From Triparma verrucosa (taxonomy: Eukaryota; Sar; Bolidophyceae; Parmales; Triparmaceae), in the NCBI GenBank assembly GCA_030267905.1, contig BRXX01000375.1:1-64000 (forward strand): a DNA stretch of 64,000 nucleotides. The letters are read 5' to 3'. A program made the translations under genes and the position numbers. Positions 10,512-21,618 of this stretch are shown piece after piece (position 1 is the stretch's first letter; every line of letters starts with the position of its first letter). The notes beneath the pieces are model-generated. The model was given only the letters and a program-made list of their open reading frames with translations. It ran no database searches and had not been told where the DNA came from.

Positions 10512-11780
10512 TCACCGCCACCAAGTCCCTTCGGCCCTTTCTGGAAGCTCCTTATTGACGACAAATATGTTCTCGTTGAACTCCTTGGCCGACAGCCTCG
10601 GCACGGCTTCAAAGTTATCCTGCAGCAGCTTCTTGATCATGTGGTCGACGGCACTCAGCTTGCACCTTTTTGGCTTTTCGTACGGGAAGTGGCCGCTCAG
10701 GCTCGTGAGCATGTAGTACCCCGGGTCCTGTATCTGAACCCTCTTCACCTTGTCCTTCTTCTTCTTCAGTAGCTGCTGCAGCGTTTCCTTCACGTAACGA
10801 TGGTCACCGAAAGAAGTTCTCCCGGGCATGAAAGTCAACCAATCCTCCACCAAGATCGACACGGCCTGCCCCAGCGAAAATTGGTACTTTTCCCTGGAGT
10901 CTGGCCTGTGTTTTCTCACCGAGTGCTCGCAGCCTAGGCGTCCGTCCTTGTGCCTCGCCATGGTGATCTTGTCGAGCTTGATCGAGCCGTAGTTGATGAC
11001 ACGACCGGCCTTAATTTCCTCCTGCTCTCTCACGGCCAAATTGAGCCGCTTCAGATACGTGGGGGACAAGACGTCGTCAGCGTCGAGCCGCACAAACGTC
11101 GCTCGCTCGCAGTCCCGATCCTTGACCACTGAGATCACATCGGAGGCGGCCTTGTTCTTGTGGATGGAGACGTGAGGATACTTCAAAGGGTCAACTCGCG
11201 CAGCGAGCTTCTTGTAGGCGTCACTGAGGGTGAGGAAAAGGCCGACCCGGTTGCCCTTGGTCTCCGAGGCTGCCAAGTCCACCGAAGCGAGGCTGACATC
11301 CGTCAGCCACTTGAACGCGGCCTCCGACCTGTGCTCAGAGTGATCGCCTCGCAGTGTCATGCTGAAGTAGAAGCAGTTGTTGGAAAGGTCTTCATTCTCC
11401 TCATATTCTTTCATAAGAATTGTGTTATTCTGTTTATTGTTCGGTGCGCTTTTGGGGTTGTTGGGCACGTTAGGAGCTCTGGGGATCATGAATGTGTCGA
11501 ATGAAGGATTGTGGGCAGACATTTGCACGTCGACGGGAGCAGCAGGTGGCTCCTTCTTCTCATCGACGACGGCGGGAGCAGCAGGTGGGGACTGTTGGAC
11601 AGCGAAAAAACCCTGGTTCATGAGGTGTTTAGTAAGCTGTGGTGGCGGTGGCGGTGGTGGCAAGGAAGAGGTTGTTGCGGGGCCAGGGGGAGATAACTTC
11701 ATCGTGAAGTTTAGGCGGACCAAAGTCCAGGATATAAGTATTAAGATTGAAAGGGAGACCATGCGCCTGGAAATCGCCAT
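10512..11780 (-). CDS. Type II membrane protein, putative glycosyltransferase
   Basis: One exon, 422 aa counting from the ATG at 11780-11778 (an upstream in-frame extension lacks signs of coding). Residues 7-24 form a signal anchor after a short Arg-containing cytosolic tail. A Pro-rich stem follows (about 30-120), then a globular lumenal domain. It contains 'RLDADD' at 231-236, a DxD-type motif that binds the metal-sugar nucleotide in GT-A glycosyltransferases, placed after 'ERATFV', and then 'YLKRL'. The overall order (EHR..F.WLTDVSLASV, RLDADDxLSPTYL) recalls the putative rhamnosyl transferase family (Pfam PF11316). Inferred: a Golgi glycosyltransferase; the sugar and acceptor are unknown. 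Confidence 0.7.
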   Translation of the reverse strand: MAISRRMVSLSILILISWTLVRLNFTMKLSPPGPATTSSLPPPPPPPQLTKHLMNQGFFAVQQSPPAAPAVVDEKKEPPAAPVDVQMSAHNPSFDTFMIPRAPNVPNNPKSAPNNKQNNTILMKEYEENEDLSNNCFYFSMTLRGDHSEHRSEAAFKWLTDVSLASVDLAASETKGNRVGLFLTLSDAYKKLAARVDPLKYPHVSIHKNKAASDVISVVKDRDCERATFVRLDADDVLSPTYLKRLNLAVREQEEIKAGRVINYGSIKLDKITMARHKDGRLGCEHSVRKHRPDSREKYQFSLGQAVSILVEDWLTFMPGRTSFGDHRYVKETLQQLLKKKKDKVKRVQIQDPGYYMLTSLSGHFPYEKPKRCKLSAVDHMIKKLLQDNFEAVPRLSAKEFNENIFVVNKELPERAEGTWWR

Positions 11781-12133
11781 AGCGGATGGATTGGAAGGAA
11801 AGAGGAAAGAGGAAAGAGGTGGGGGGTGGGTCCTTGGAGGGGGTCTTTGGTTGTTTTTCAAAGAAATGAAGCAAATAGCCAGCAACCCCAATTAACAACC
11901 AACAAACCAATCAAATATAAGTAGGTAGTTCCTGTCGATGTCTACAGGCACTCGTCACACGAATAGACATTCAATTTTCCAGAACTTCACTTTCACTGGG
12001 CACAGCTACAACACACCCAAACCAATAAAGACACCCAAACCAATAACTCCGCCCACAGAATCCCCGCCCGGGTAAATAATACCTGTCTGCGTCGTCCCCC
12101 CCCATCCTCCCCCCAAAAACCCTTCCCCCCGCC

Positions 12134-12781
12134 ATGCTCAGCGCCGACCACCATGCCCTCGTCGCCTCTCAGCAGCAAGGCATGAACTCGATCCGCATGA
12201 AGGAGATCGAGCTCTTCTCCTCCCAGCTCGGTCACGTCGCCGCCGTAGGATCTTTCCTCTCCGCGAACGCTTTCCTAGGGATTATTCAAGGGATGGATTA
12301 CAACGAAGACGTCGAGCAGAGGTTCTTAGTCTACACGTACTTCATCTCGGCAGGAATCGGCTTCGGAAGCTGCATGACCGCAGCCGTATGCTCCACCTTC
12401 GTAATGATCTGGGGTACCCAGAAAGCCTTCCGCGGTAAAAAGGAGGAGATATCGAAAAGCGTCGTTAAGATGTACGCTTACCGTCGATCGATGGTTAGAA
12501 TGCTTATCGTTGGAGTGCTTACGAATATGCTTATGGCTGCGGTCGCGCAGTTCGCTAAGTCGGGGGATAGGGGGGAGGACGGGTTCAAGGTCGTTCTGGC
12601 GATTATATCCATCTTCTTCATGGGTTACGTCGTGTACTTTTGCAGGAAGGTTCACGGAGAGTTCAAGATGGACAAGAAATATAATTGGGAGATTGAGGCG
12701 TTCAAGAGCTTGGGGGTGCCTGAAACGATGGGGACGTATTACCAGGCGAAGGCCCCGTTGGTTCAGGATCACATGGTATAA
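12134..12781 (+). CDS. Four-helix membrane protein, Orai-like layout
   Basis: Single exon, 215 aa, start ATG 12134. Four hydrophobic segments: about 31-51 ('LGHVAAVGSFLSANAFLGII'), 64-93 ('FLVYTYFISAGIGFGSC...'), 119-140 ('MVRMLIVGVLTNMLMAAV') and 152-170 ('VVLAIISIFFMGYVVYF'). They are joined by a long basic cytosolic loop between helices 2 and 3 and followed by a short charged C-terminal tail. The order of helices, the loop length and 'YVVYFCRKV' after the last helix resemble Orai/CRAC calcium channels. The acidic pore residue expected in helix 1 is not evident, so I do not assign the name. Location: plasma or endomembrane. Confidence 0.7.
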   Translation: MLSADHHALVASQQQGMNSIRMKEIELFSSQLGHVAAVGSFLSANAFLGIIQGMDYNEDVEQRFLVYTYFISAGIGFGSCMTAAVCSTFVMIWGTQKAFRGKKEEISKSVVKMYAYRRSMVRMLIVGVLTNMLMAAVAQFAKSGDRGEDGFKVVLAIISIFFMGYVVYFCRKVHGEFKMDKKYNWEIEAFKSLGVPETMGTYYQAKAPLVQDHMV

Positions 12782-12833
12782 TGGACGTTTTAAATGCGCT
12801 ACATTTTCATTTCATGAATGTTTGTAATAGATT

Positions 12834-13640
12834 TCATTTTTTGTCTCTTCCTAGCAAGCGCCTATAATATGTCAATTCTTCCTTGAGCTCCTCTCCACTC
12901 TTTTTCTCCCCCTCTTCCTTCACTCTCTTCTCCATGTCAAATGATCGAATCTCCTCCTCCTCCACCACCGCCACCTCCTCCTCCTCCTCTTCCTGTAAAT
13001 ACCTCTCGTCGATCTCCTTCAAACTGACCTCAACAAGCCCAGCCAACAAACCGCAAATTACACCCCTACTGACCATGAACCCTAACGTCAACTTCTTGGT
13101 GCTCCCGACCCTCAAAAGCTTATCCCCATCAGCGAACATCGTCCTGCTCGACGTCTCACGTTAGAATAATCGCGTTTTTTATTCCTGCATTCTGCGTGTT
13201 TTTCATACATCCTTTTTTGCTTATATTTAAGTACTCTCTCTCTCTCACCTCCCAATATTCGCTCCAACCATCCCCGCCAACCCCCCCGCGAACATCGAAT
13301 CCCCCACCCCTCCAATCCTCTCCCCCCAATACATTTTCCATTCCTCCTTAACCTTAACGTTTTCCTGTATGATATTCCTCCTCGTGAAACACGCTATACT
13401 TTTACCTCCTTCGTACATCGTTGCGAATGCAGCACAGCGAGCTGTCCATTGTAAGGGTAAATGTTTTAAGGCGGAACGGGCGGAGGAGGAATTCGAGGCA
13501 CGACGGGAGATTAAACCGAGGCCGGAGAGGTAGCCGCCGAAAGAGGAGATTGTTATTATTAGGAGGGAGGAGAGGAAGGAATTTAGTAAGGTTGGAGGGA
13601 AGGAGGGAGGGAGAGCTACAGGTGATGATGATGCACCGCT

Positions 13641-13671
<31 letters not shown>

Positions 13672-13697
13672 ACGTTGGATGATTGTTTATCATTCAT
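12834..13697 (-). CDS. Small membrane protein of unknown function
   Basis: Two exons, complement(join(12834-13143, 13249-13697)), 252 aa; intron 105 nt, GTGAGA donor, TTCTAACGTG branch region and GAGCAG acceptor, phase 2 fits. The N terminus has a Ser run encoded by a (GAT)n microsatellite at about 13633-13672. Hydrophobic segments occur at about 37-60 ('LLIITISSFGGYLSGLGLI'), 133-147 ('GDSMFAGGLAGMVGANIG') and 168-185 ('GFMVSRGVICGLLAGLVEV'); the Gly-rich helices are reminiscent of Tim17-like packing, but this is weak. The tail is acidic coiled-coil. No family assigned. Confidence 0.65.
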
Positions 13698-14023
13698 ATT
13701 ATAATAATATTAAATAATAATGACGAGACAGACGTGTTTAGAGACCAACAACTGTTGTGTAGTCCAATGAAAATGCTCAAATCACAAATCACTGAAAAAT
13801 GAAGCCTGAAGAGAACCCAATCATTAAAGGCCCAATAATTTATCTAAATCGCAACGTACATTCATAATAATTACTCTTGAGCAACGACACAAGCATAATA
13901 TTTTTATAATTAGTAATTTAACGTCGTTAATAGATCGTTAATAACCCTATTCTATCCCCTTTTCTAAAACCCTTCAGCCGTCACCCCTACTAGTATCATC
14001 TACTAGTATCATCTACTAGTATC
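13698..14023. other. Intergenic region between divergent genes
   Basis: About 325 bp of AT-rich sequence between the starts of a small membrane protein gene (-) and the DGAT2-fusion gene (+). No ORF is supported. Its end is the 13-bp triplet repeat listed next. Confidence 0.5.
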
Positions 14024-14026
14024 ATG
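13988..14026. repeat. 13-bp triplicate repeat supplying a start codon
   Basis: Three head-to-tail copies of tactagtatcatc; the third ends in catg instead of catc, and that single C-to-G difference makes the ATG (14024-14026) of the downstream acyltransferase gene. Positions: 13988-14000, 14001-14013, 14014-14026. Confidence 0.9.
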
Positions 14027-16517
14027 CTCTCAACCCGTTCCGCCTTCTTCACCTTCTCCTTCATAACCTCCCTCTTCATTTTCCTCCTCTCAACCCTCTG
14101 GGAGATCTTCCGCCATCCAACCTTAACCTACCTCACCCACCACATCCCTCTCCCTACCGAAACCCTCGAACTCTTTATAATCACACCTTCAATGGTTTTA
14201 ATCCCCGTAACTCATATAGTAGGTAGTTTACGTTACACCCATAACAAATGGTTTTCACGTCCTCTAAAAGGCGGCTTTTACCACGTTATCCTTCAAGCCG
14301 CAACCTGGACTCTATACTCAATAGCGTTATGTATGGTGTTAGGTTCGATTTTTTTGTGGCCTGGTTTGGCTGGGGTTATTAGTTCGGCTGGGTTGGTGGG
14401 GTTGTTTGCGCAGGGGATGATGGTTAGTAGTTTGTTGACTTTTGAGAAGGTGAGTGAAGGAGGAAACAATGAAGGGATCATAAGAACAATGACAACAGGG
14501 AACGACCACTAATAAGCACGACAACGTCATTCACAGGATGATACGACGACAGAAGAAAGAGGTAGACAGAGAGTCAAGAGATCTAGCAGCCGTTCAAAAT
14601 CCAAGTCCTCTTCAAATTCAAGATCCTCCAAGAGCCGCGTCAAGAAGAAGATCCCCGCCTCCCTCTCAATCGACCCCTCCTCCATCACCTCCTCCTACGA
14701 CCCCACCAACCTAACCTCAATCCCCGCCACCCACTGGGCATCCACCCCATCTTCCCCCCCCCCCTCCCCCTCCCACCTCCTTTCACCCCGTCGCCCTCAA
14801 AAGCGCAACCTCATCCTCTGGGCCTTAATGAACTACGGTCTCCTCCAAACCCCCTACCTCCTCCACGCGTTCACGACCTTTATACTTTCAACATGTAAAT
14901 CATGTTCTACGGGTTTATCGAATGTTCCTGCTTTATTCACGTTAATAGCGACTCTTTTTATACCGATACTTACTCACGGAATAGGAGGGGTATTATTTTA
15001 CGGTAAAAATTGGACGTTTTATCACCCGAATCGAGGGGGTAGAATTCACGTTATTAGTCAAGCTGTTGGTTGGACTTTAGTTAGTGTGGCCGTTTTGATG
15101 CAGATGGCAAATTTTTTTGTTGGGACGGAGTTTGGGTTGTTGGTACATTCGGGGAATTTTTTGGGGTGGTGCGCGGAGGGGGCGTTGCTTTATTCGCTGA
15201 GTGATTTTAGGGAGGGGGGGGGGGGGATTGAGGTTAAGGATCTTGGAGGGGGGAGAAAATGTAGAGGGATTGTTGAGTATGTTGTGGCGGTTGGGCAGGA
15301 TATGTTCATGACTAACTTGCATTGGATGTTCGTTTTTTGGTATGCGGGGGCGCCTTTTGGGTTGAACGTTTTCTCGAGGAATCCCATGGAGAGGATGTTC
15401 GAGGTTACGCCGTTGGAGGGGGCGTTGAACTTCGTTTTGTGCATGGTTTTGGGGGTTATACCGAGCCTTTGCTTCCCGTACTCGGCGGTCAGGAAGGTGA
15501 GGAGAATGAATATCGTAATTCGCTACGTGATGAAGACAATCCTAACCGTCTCTTCGCTCTTCGCTCCAAACTCGCTCCGCTCCTCGAAGCCGCTGGACTG
15601 GAAGCACCCAGTGTCCTGCGCCGTGAAACTGATGGAGACCATCCTCGTGAGTCCGTTCGGCCTCTTCAGAGACCCCATGATCGTCTTCGAGGACGACGAA
15701 GCGTCCTACAAGCGGAACAAGTGCATGTTCGCGATAGCTCCGCACGGAACGTTGCCCCTGAGCGTGTGGGCCCTTTGGCATCAGCGGTGCGATATCTTCG
15801 ATGAAGTTTGCCTTTTCTTCGGATCGCAGATAGGAATGATCCCGGGGTACAGGCTCTGGACGGGCGCCCGAGGAGGCTGCATGACGGTGACCAAGAAGAA
15901 CCTGATCAACGTCATGAAAACGTCCCAGAACGTCGCGCTCGTGCCTGGGGGTGTCTCTGAGATGATGAAGTGCGAGCCCCACGCCAAGAACATCAACGTC
16001 AGCATCAAACACAAGGGGTTCGTAAGGATTGCGATGCAGCAGGGCTTCGACCTCGCTCCGATCGTCATGCTCCACGAGAACGACATGTACGACAACCCGA
16101 TGCGTGACTTCCAACTGTGGTGCTACAAGAAGACGAAGGTCCCGATGGGTCTCCCCTATTACACCAACAAGTGGTTCCTGCCCATGAGGTGAGTTTCTGC
16201 GGGGAACGAAGCGTCGGCTTCTTTCCTTAATCGGCTGCGCTAGTAGTTCCAGTCTAGATGTCGACGCCACTATCATCGCTGCGCATTTCCAAGTAGCTAA
16301 CGTCCACCTTCATGCGACTCGCTACGCTCGTCGCAGCAACCAGAAGCCACTGAGAGTGGTGGTGGGCAAGAGGATCAAGGTGAAGAAAGTGGAGAACCCC
16401 ACCGAAGCGCAGGTCGAGGCTCTCCACAGGAAATTCTATGAGGAGGTGGTGAGGTGCTGGGGGAAGCACAAGAAATCCATGGGCTACGAAGACAGAGAGT
16501 TGACGTTCGTGATGTAA
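14024..16517 (+). CDS. DGAT2-type diacylglycerol acyltransferase fused to a duplicated membrane module
   Basis: Three exons, join(14024-14449, 14537-16188, 16337-16517), 752 aa; phases 0 and 2 fit. The C-terminal 350 aa are a DGAT2/MGAT acyltransferase: 'APHGTLPLS' (family (H/Y)PHG motif, catalytic His kept, preceding residue Ala), 'VPGGVSEMM' and 'KGFVRIAMQQGFDLAPI'. The last exon gives the family ending 'RVVVGKRIKVKKVENPTEAQ'. DGAT2 makes triacylglycerol from diacylglycerol and acyl-CoA in the ER membrane. The N-terminal 400 aa are not usual: two copies of a multi-helix module, residues about 1-142 and about 235-365, share the pattern 'THI.G...Y..N', 'GG..HVI.QA..WTL.S.A..M', then a Gly-rich helix ending in 'LL(T/S).F'. 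Between them is a Ser/Arg-rich loop. Predicted reaction is well supported; the role of the duplicated module is unknown. Confidence 0.88.
16309..16338 (+). repeat. 30-nt intron 3'-end sequence shared with the IP3R-like gene
   Basis: The last 28 nt of the second intron of the DGAT2-fusion gene plus the first two exon bases are identical to 49236-49265, the end of an intron in the IP3R-like gene. Short inverted arms (gcgac and gtcgc) lie inside the element, and it ends exactly in the CAG acceptor. Confidence 0.85.
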
Positions 16518-17082
16518 AATATTAAATTAGATTTCGCATTACAAACCCCTTTTGAAGTTGGAAGTGTAGACGTCTAGGTTGGATGCTAGCGTAGCAAACG
16601 ACAAACAATATTGATGCAGTCTTCGCTCCTTGCAGGTTTTAACCTCCGTGAAGGAACATTATTATTTTGGGATTTTTCGACGTTGTGAGGCTTTTGGAGA
16701 ATTCGGGAGGGGATTGGTGCCGGAGAACAATCATGTTCACTTGCTCGACAGAAGTTTGGGGAGAGAATAGAGTTTGTCCCAAGAATGCGTGGATCTGCCT
16801 TTGCGAGTGATGAGAGTCGCATGGTGATTGGCGGCGTTCAGATTTTATAGTTGTCTGCTTCAAAAATTAAATCTTTCGAACTTCCGAGATTCAGGACATC
16901 GACCACAACCAATATTTGTTGAAACCTCCACACAACACAAACCTCCCTTCACTCCTACTTGACGCCACAAGAAACATTCACATCTTGCGTCCCTTATCTG
17001 TCACCCGACCCATCCCTCGCTCCGTCCCTCCACCCTCCACCCTCTCCAACCCAAAACCCAAAACCCCTCACCCCAACTGTCC
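16518..17082. other. Intergenic region without supported gene
   Basis: About 565 bp between the tandem DGAT2-fusion and TPR genes. A 78-codon minus-strand frame (16586-16822) shows no domain and no splice or targeting signals, so I do not call it. The part close to 17083 is C-rich and probably the leader of the TPR gene. Confidence 0.45.
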
Positions 17083-20000
17083 ATGGAGCAAGCCCAACCC
17101 CCCCAACCATATTCCCAGCTCACTGAGTCTCTGATCGGGACTGTGGGATCCGTGGTGAAGCTGTGCGGCTTACATGTCCCTCCATTCAAAAAGGAGAACT
17201 ACGTGTACGACTCTGGAATCCAAAGATTTGCGACCAACAATGAGGCAACGATCCGATCTCTGTATGAGATGTTCTCGACCAACAACAGCCCACAGGGGCA
17301 GCAGCGACGGAAGCACCTCAGCTACAGTCAGTTTTTTCGGGCGATTGTGGCCTGCGATCTGGCGCGGGTCGGATGCGATTTAGGCAGCAACTTTTGCTTG
17401 GTTAGGATTTTCCTAGCAAGCTTGGACGACCCAAGTTTGATAGAGCGAGACGAGGAGGAGAAGAAGGAGGACAACATCAATAGCGCCAGCAGCAAGAAAC
17501 CGGAAAATAGTAGGAAGAAAAGTAGCCACAACATTTTGCCGGAAGAGGCTCCTGCTCTGAATCTGGAGTCGAAGTTGGAGACCCTGAAAAAATCCTACAA
17601 TGCGCTGGTGGATTACGATTCAGAAGTCCCCCTGCACGAAAACCCGGCCCTCATTAGACAGCTTCTGACGAGTGTGGAGGATAACCCTCTGCCCGGTCAG
17701 TTCAGTTTGTTGGTGAAGTTGCTCGGAGTGGAGGCTGGGACTAATGGATGGGCAGCAGGAGGTGAGACGACGACCTCAACCCCCCCCCCCAACCACCCCC
17801 CTATTATCGCTAGTATTCTAACCCTTCCCCTCTCCCCCACCCCAACCCCCAGGCAATGTAAATAGAAAGCACCGAAACACCAAAGTAAAGAAGGCCTTTG
17901 TGCAGGAGACTTCAGGAAAGTTCTTCTTGGGTGCTTGGAGGTCGGTGACTACAATGGCCCACTCGACTCTCCACAGGAATTTGGGGTATGCTGGCTGGCT
18001 GAATGCCTTTCTAGCAACCCTCTACATAGCTAACTACCGTCAAAAAGGCGGAGATTCCGTCGTGAGCGTTCTCGAGAAGGCGATGGCCGGCGTGTCTAGA
18101 AATATTGCCGCCCTCACCAAAAATTCCTTCTTGCACAACGTGCAGAAGGCCTCCGAGTCGACTCTCGACGAGTTTACGCCTTCCGAGGAGCTCCAAAGGT
18201 TGACAAGTGCCAACCATGCCATCTTGACCAAGATATTCCACGCTTACTGCCGCATATTTGGCACCGCCCCCGTGCTGACGAGAGACGGCCTCACTGTGTT
18301 TTTGCTTGATACGTCTCTTTACAAGAACCTCCCTTTGTCCAGCATCGAGGTTCTCCTGTCGGAAAACCAACTTGACATGGAGGATGGAATAGAAGAGGAC
18401 ACCTTCTTGGAGATCAACGACTGTTTGCTCAAGAGTAACTGGGACGCCGTTGGCCAAAGAGTAGTCAAATACATCGATGGCAAGGACGGAATGAAGGAGG
18501 AGGTGCAATTTTGGAACTCCGCGCAGGCAGAGGAGGAGACGAGGAATAGCTTAAACCGACTTACGACAATGTTCGAAGTTTACGAGATGCCCATAAGGCT
18601 GTCGTCGTTTGGTCCCTCAATCACGAGGAATCTGACGATTGGCGAGGCCGGCTTTGACGATCGAATCGTCGAAATAGGGGTCAACGTCGTCGACTTCTGG
18701 ACCGGTCAGGTCGTCAATAGGGAGGAAGATCCGTTCAAAGAGGACGCTGCGTTCAGATTTACTGGCGGCGGGGCCAATTTGATGGAGATTAAGTCCAGGA
18801 AGAAGTTGCTGTCTCTCATCGTGGACAAGACCCAAGCTCCCGAGGCGGGAGCGGAAGCAGAAGCGGAAGAGAACAGTGCTGAGGTCGACAAGGAGGTGCG
18901 GGATGAAGAGGGAGGGCAGGACGACGCTTCGTCGAAGAGCACACCCACCAAAAACAGTCCGGCCGTCAAACAGCACAGTTTCAAGGGCAAAGAAGACCTG
19001 GTTCGCGCCAACTTGGGCAAGTCCATTCTGGATATGGCGTTCAAGTTGACCTCCAAAAAAGAAGAGAGCAACCAACCGGAACTTGATACCCAGACGAATA
19101 ATAGACTTCCTACGGTACCGTCGCCGATCCCGGATAGAAGCGAGGTGCAGGATTCTCCCGACACGACTAATCAGGACCTTACTTCGGTTTATTCGCATGC
19201 AAGTCCGACTCCTCCTCCGCATTTGGGAGGGGGGATAAACAAGTCGAAAGGCGGCCGTAAGCACAGGAAGGTTTTCAAGAAGCAGTTTGGGCTTGCGAGG
19301 GGCATCCAACCTTTCCGGCCACGTATGAGTATGCAGAGCACGGAGAGGAAGCGAACGGCTAGGAGGATGAGAGAAGCGGAAGCCGTTATCCTTTCGCAGT
19401 CGGCCAAGATGACGCTTACCAACCCAGTCGATCAGAAGGACTCTACATTCTTGACGAATCAAGACCAAAGCTTTGTCTCTTATAACCACCCGTCTTACCG
19501 ACTCTTTGACGAGGCTATGAAAATCAAACCGACTAACCCCGAGCGAGCCATCGCGATGTGCGAAAAGGCCCTAGCCTTTGCTCAGAATATGGACAATGGC
19601 GTTGAACACAAACTGACCATATACGAGGAGCTCGTGACAATGTGCCTAATGATGAAACACTGGCAGCACGCTGGAGACCTCATGGAGGCTCACCTGGAGC
19701 TCATCAGAAACGAGCGTGTGGACCGAAAGGACGAGGTGAGAGATATCATCTCTAACTATAACTTCTCTTTTTATCTTCTATTCTAACCCTACCATTCCCC
19801 CCGCTCGCCATTCGCTCGCTCGCTCGTGTTCAGGTTCGGGTGCTCAACCAGCTGGGCAAGGTCCAGTTTGTGATGCAAAACTATGAGGAGGCCGAAACCT
19901 GCCATGCCCAACAGCAAAGCTTGGCCCACCAAATTTACGACCACTTGGGCGAGATGAAGGCGTTCTACGGCCAGGGCGTCGCTCTGCACGCCATGGGCCA

Positions 20001-21487
20001 CCTGGAGGACGCGTGCGCAATGTTCAAGCGCTACTTAGACACTGCAGATGAGTGCAGCGAAAATAAAGAGATCAGCATCGCTTGTGGAAGGATGGGCGCG
20101 GTTCTGATGGAGCTGGGGAAAGTGGAAGACAGCTTCGTCGCTTTCAAGAGGCAGATCGTGAAATTGAGAGATGTGCTCCATGAGAGCCCTGGCGACAAGG
20201 CCGCCGTGAACAGCCTGGCCCAGGCGTTCGGGAACCTGGGGAAAGTCTACCGGATGTGGGGGAAGCTGCCTTTGGCGCGCAACGCGCTGCAGAAGCAGCT
20301 GAAGCTAGCCACGGATTTGAATTCTGTCAAGATCAAGGCCTCTTCGATGCACGAGCTCGCGAGCACGAGCATTGAGTTGAAGCTAGGGATCAAGCTCGAC
20401 TCGGTGCTGAAGTATTTTGGCGACGGCATGAGCGACAGTGTTTGGGACGACTACCTCTGGGAGAAGAGCGGATTGGAAGCGCACGCCCAATTTGTCAGGC
20501 GGATGAATGGGTGGGGAGACGGGGAGTTGCAAGTCCTCAACGAAGCCCGGTCGTATTTCGAGCAGGTCCTCAACACCGTGGACGAGAGCGACCTTGGTCT
20601 GCAGTTCAAGGCTAAATTCGATGCCGGTTCGATCCACTTCATTCGTGGCGATTGCTCTACTGCTTCTGAGTACTACAACGCCGCGCTCGAAACTCTCACA
20701 AAGATCGCAAAGAAAGCTGAGCTGAGTGCCAAGTACGACGAGTCTCTCTTCGATCCTAGCTCGAATGAGGAAGATGATGAGGACCTAGTCGAGCTCGAGG
20801 ACGAAGCCGTCAAGTGGGCGGAGGCTTCGTATGAGCTTCGAATGAAGAGGATAAAGCTCTTCCTCCTGTCTGGCTGCTACCAGATTCTCCACCAGAACTA
20901 CTCTGGCGCCGCCTCGTCCCTGCTCAGGTTGGTCGAAGGCGACAACATGTGCAAGGCTTCGGACACGATGGAGTATTTAGGTGAGTAGTAGCTTTGTAGT
21001 TATTTGTTTTTTTAAATGAGAAGAAGGCGTCTAACCACCACGAAACACAGCATGCGGTACGATGATGCTCGGATTTACCCGTTTGATGCTAGGTCAGAAA
21101 GACGAGGCCATCAAGTACTACGAGCAGGGGGCTAAGTTTTACATCATCCTCCGAGATGGTGTTGGCAGGGCCTCGGCTTTGATGGGGTTGGCTAAGTTGA
21201 AGGAGGGCGTTGATACTTCTTCGATGCTGTTCGAGCTTCTGGGCGCCTGCTTCGAGATAGGTCGTGATGAGGAAATTCCCCATCTGCAGGTCGTCAGTCT
21301 CGAGAGGTTGGCCGACCTGCACTCCGAAATTCGCGATACTTCCACGGCGACGGAGCTCGCCAAGAGGGCGATGAAAATCAGGCAGGCCATGGGGCAGGTC
21401 GGAGGCGTGGGGAAGGCGCAGGCCAGTCTGGCCAAGAAGGTCGAGGAGGGGCTGAGAGAGACCAGCGCCGTGTGGAGTGAACTGTAA
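17083..21487 (+). CDS. Large TPR protein, unknown pathway
   Basis: Four exons, join(17083-17761, 17853-19735, 19834-20980, 21051-21487), 1381 aa; all three introns (91, 98 and 70 nt) are GT-AG and phases 1, 0 and 1 fit. The N-terminal half is mostly helical with two charged, low-complexity stretches (about 130-160 and 530-700, the latter basic with 'KGGRKHRKVFKKQ'). From about residue 760 to the end are TPR units of LGN/TTC type ('LNQLGKVQFVMQNYEEAETCHAQQQSLA', 'ACGRMGAVLMELGKVEDSFVAF', 'LGKVYRMWGKLPLARNALQKQ'), interrupted by an acidic loop (about 1160-1180). TPRs are protein-protein docking arrays. No enzyme domain, signal peptide or membrane helix is seen. A ciliary or spindle adaptor would be possible, but the sequence does not decide this. 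Confidence 0.85.
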
Positions 21488-21618
21488 ACATAGAGAATGT
21501 AGAACGTAACAAGAAGGAGTTTGATTTATTCTTAAATTTGTAGTATACAATTGCCTTATCAAGGAACATCGTGTTCACCCTTCACCCTTCACCCTTCGCC
21601 TTGCGCCGCACTATTACT

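Noticed and set aside
16586..16822. 78-codon minus-strand ORF between the DGAT2-fusion and TPR genes
   Set aside because: No domain, targeting signal or splice partner; composition like random sequence.
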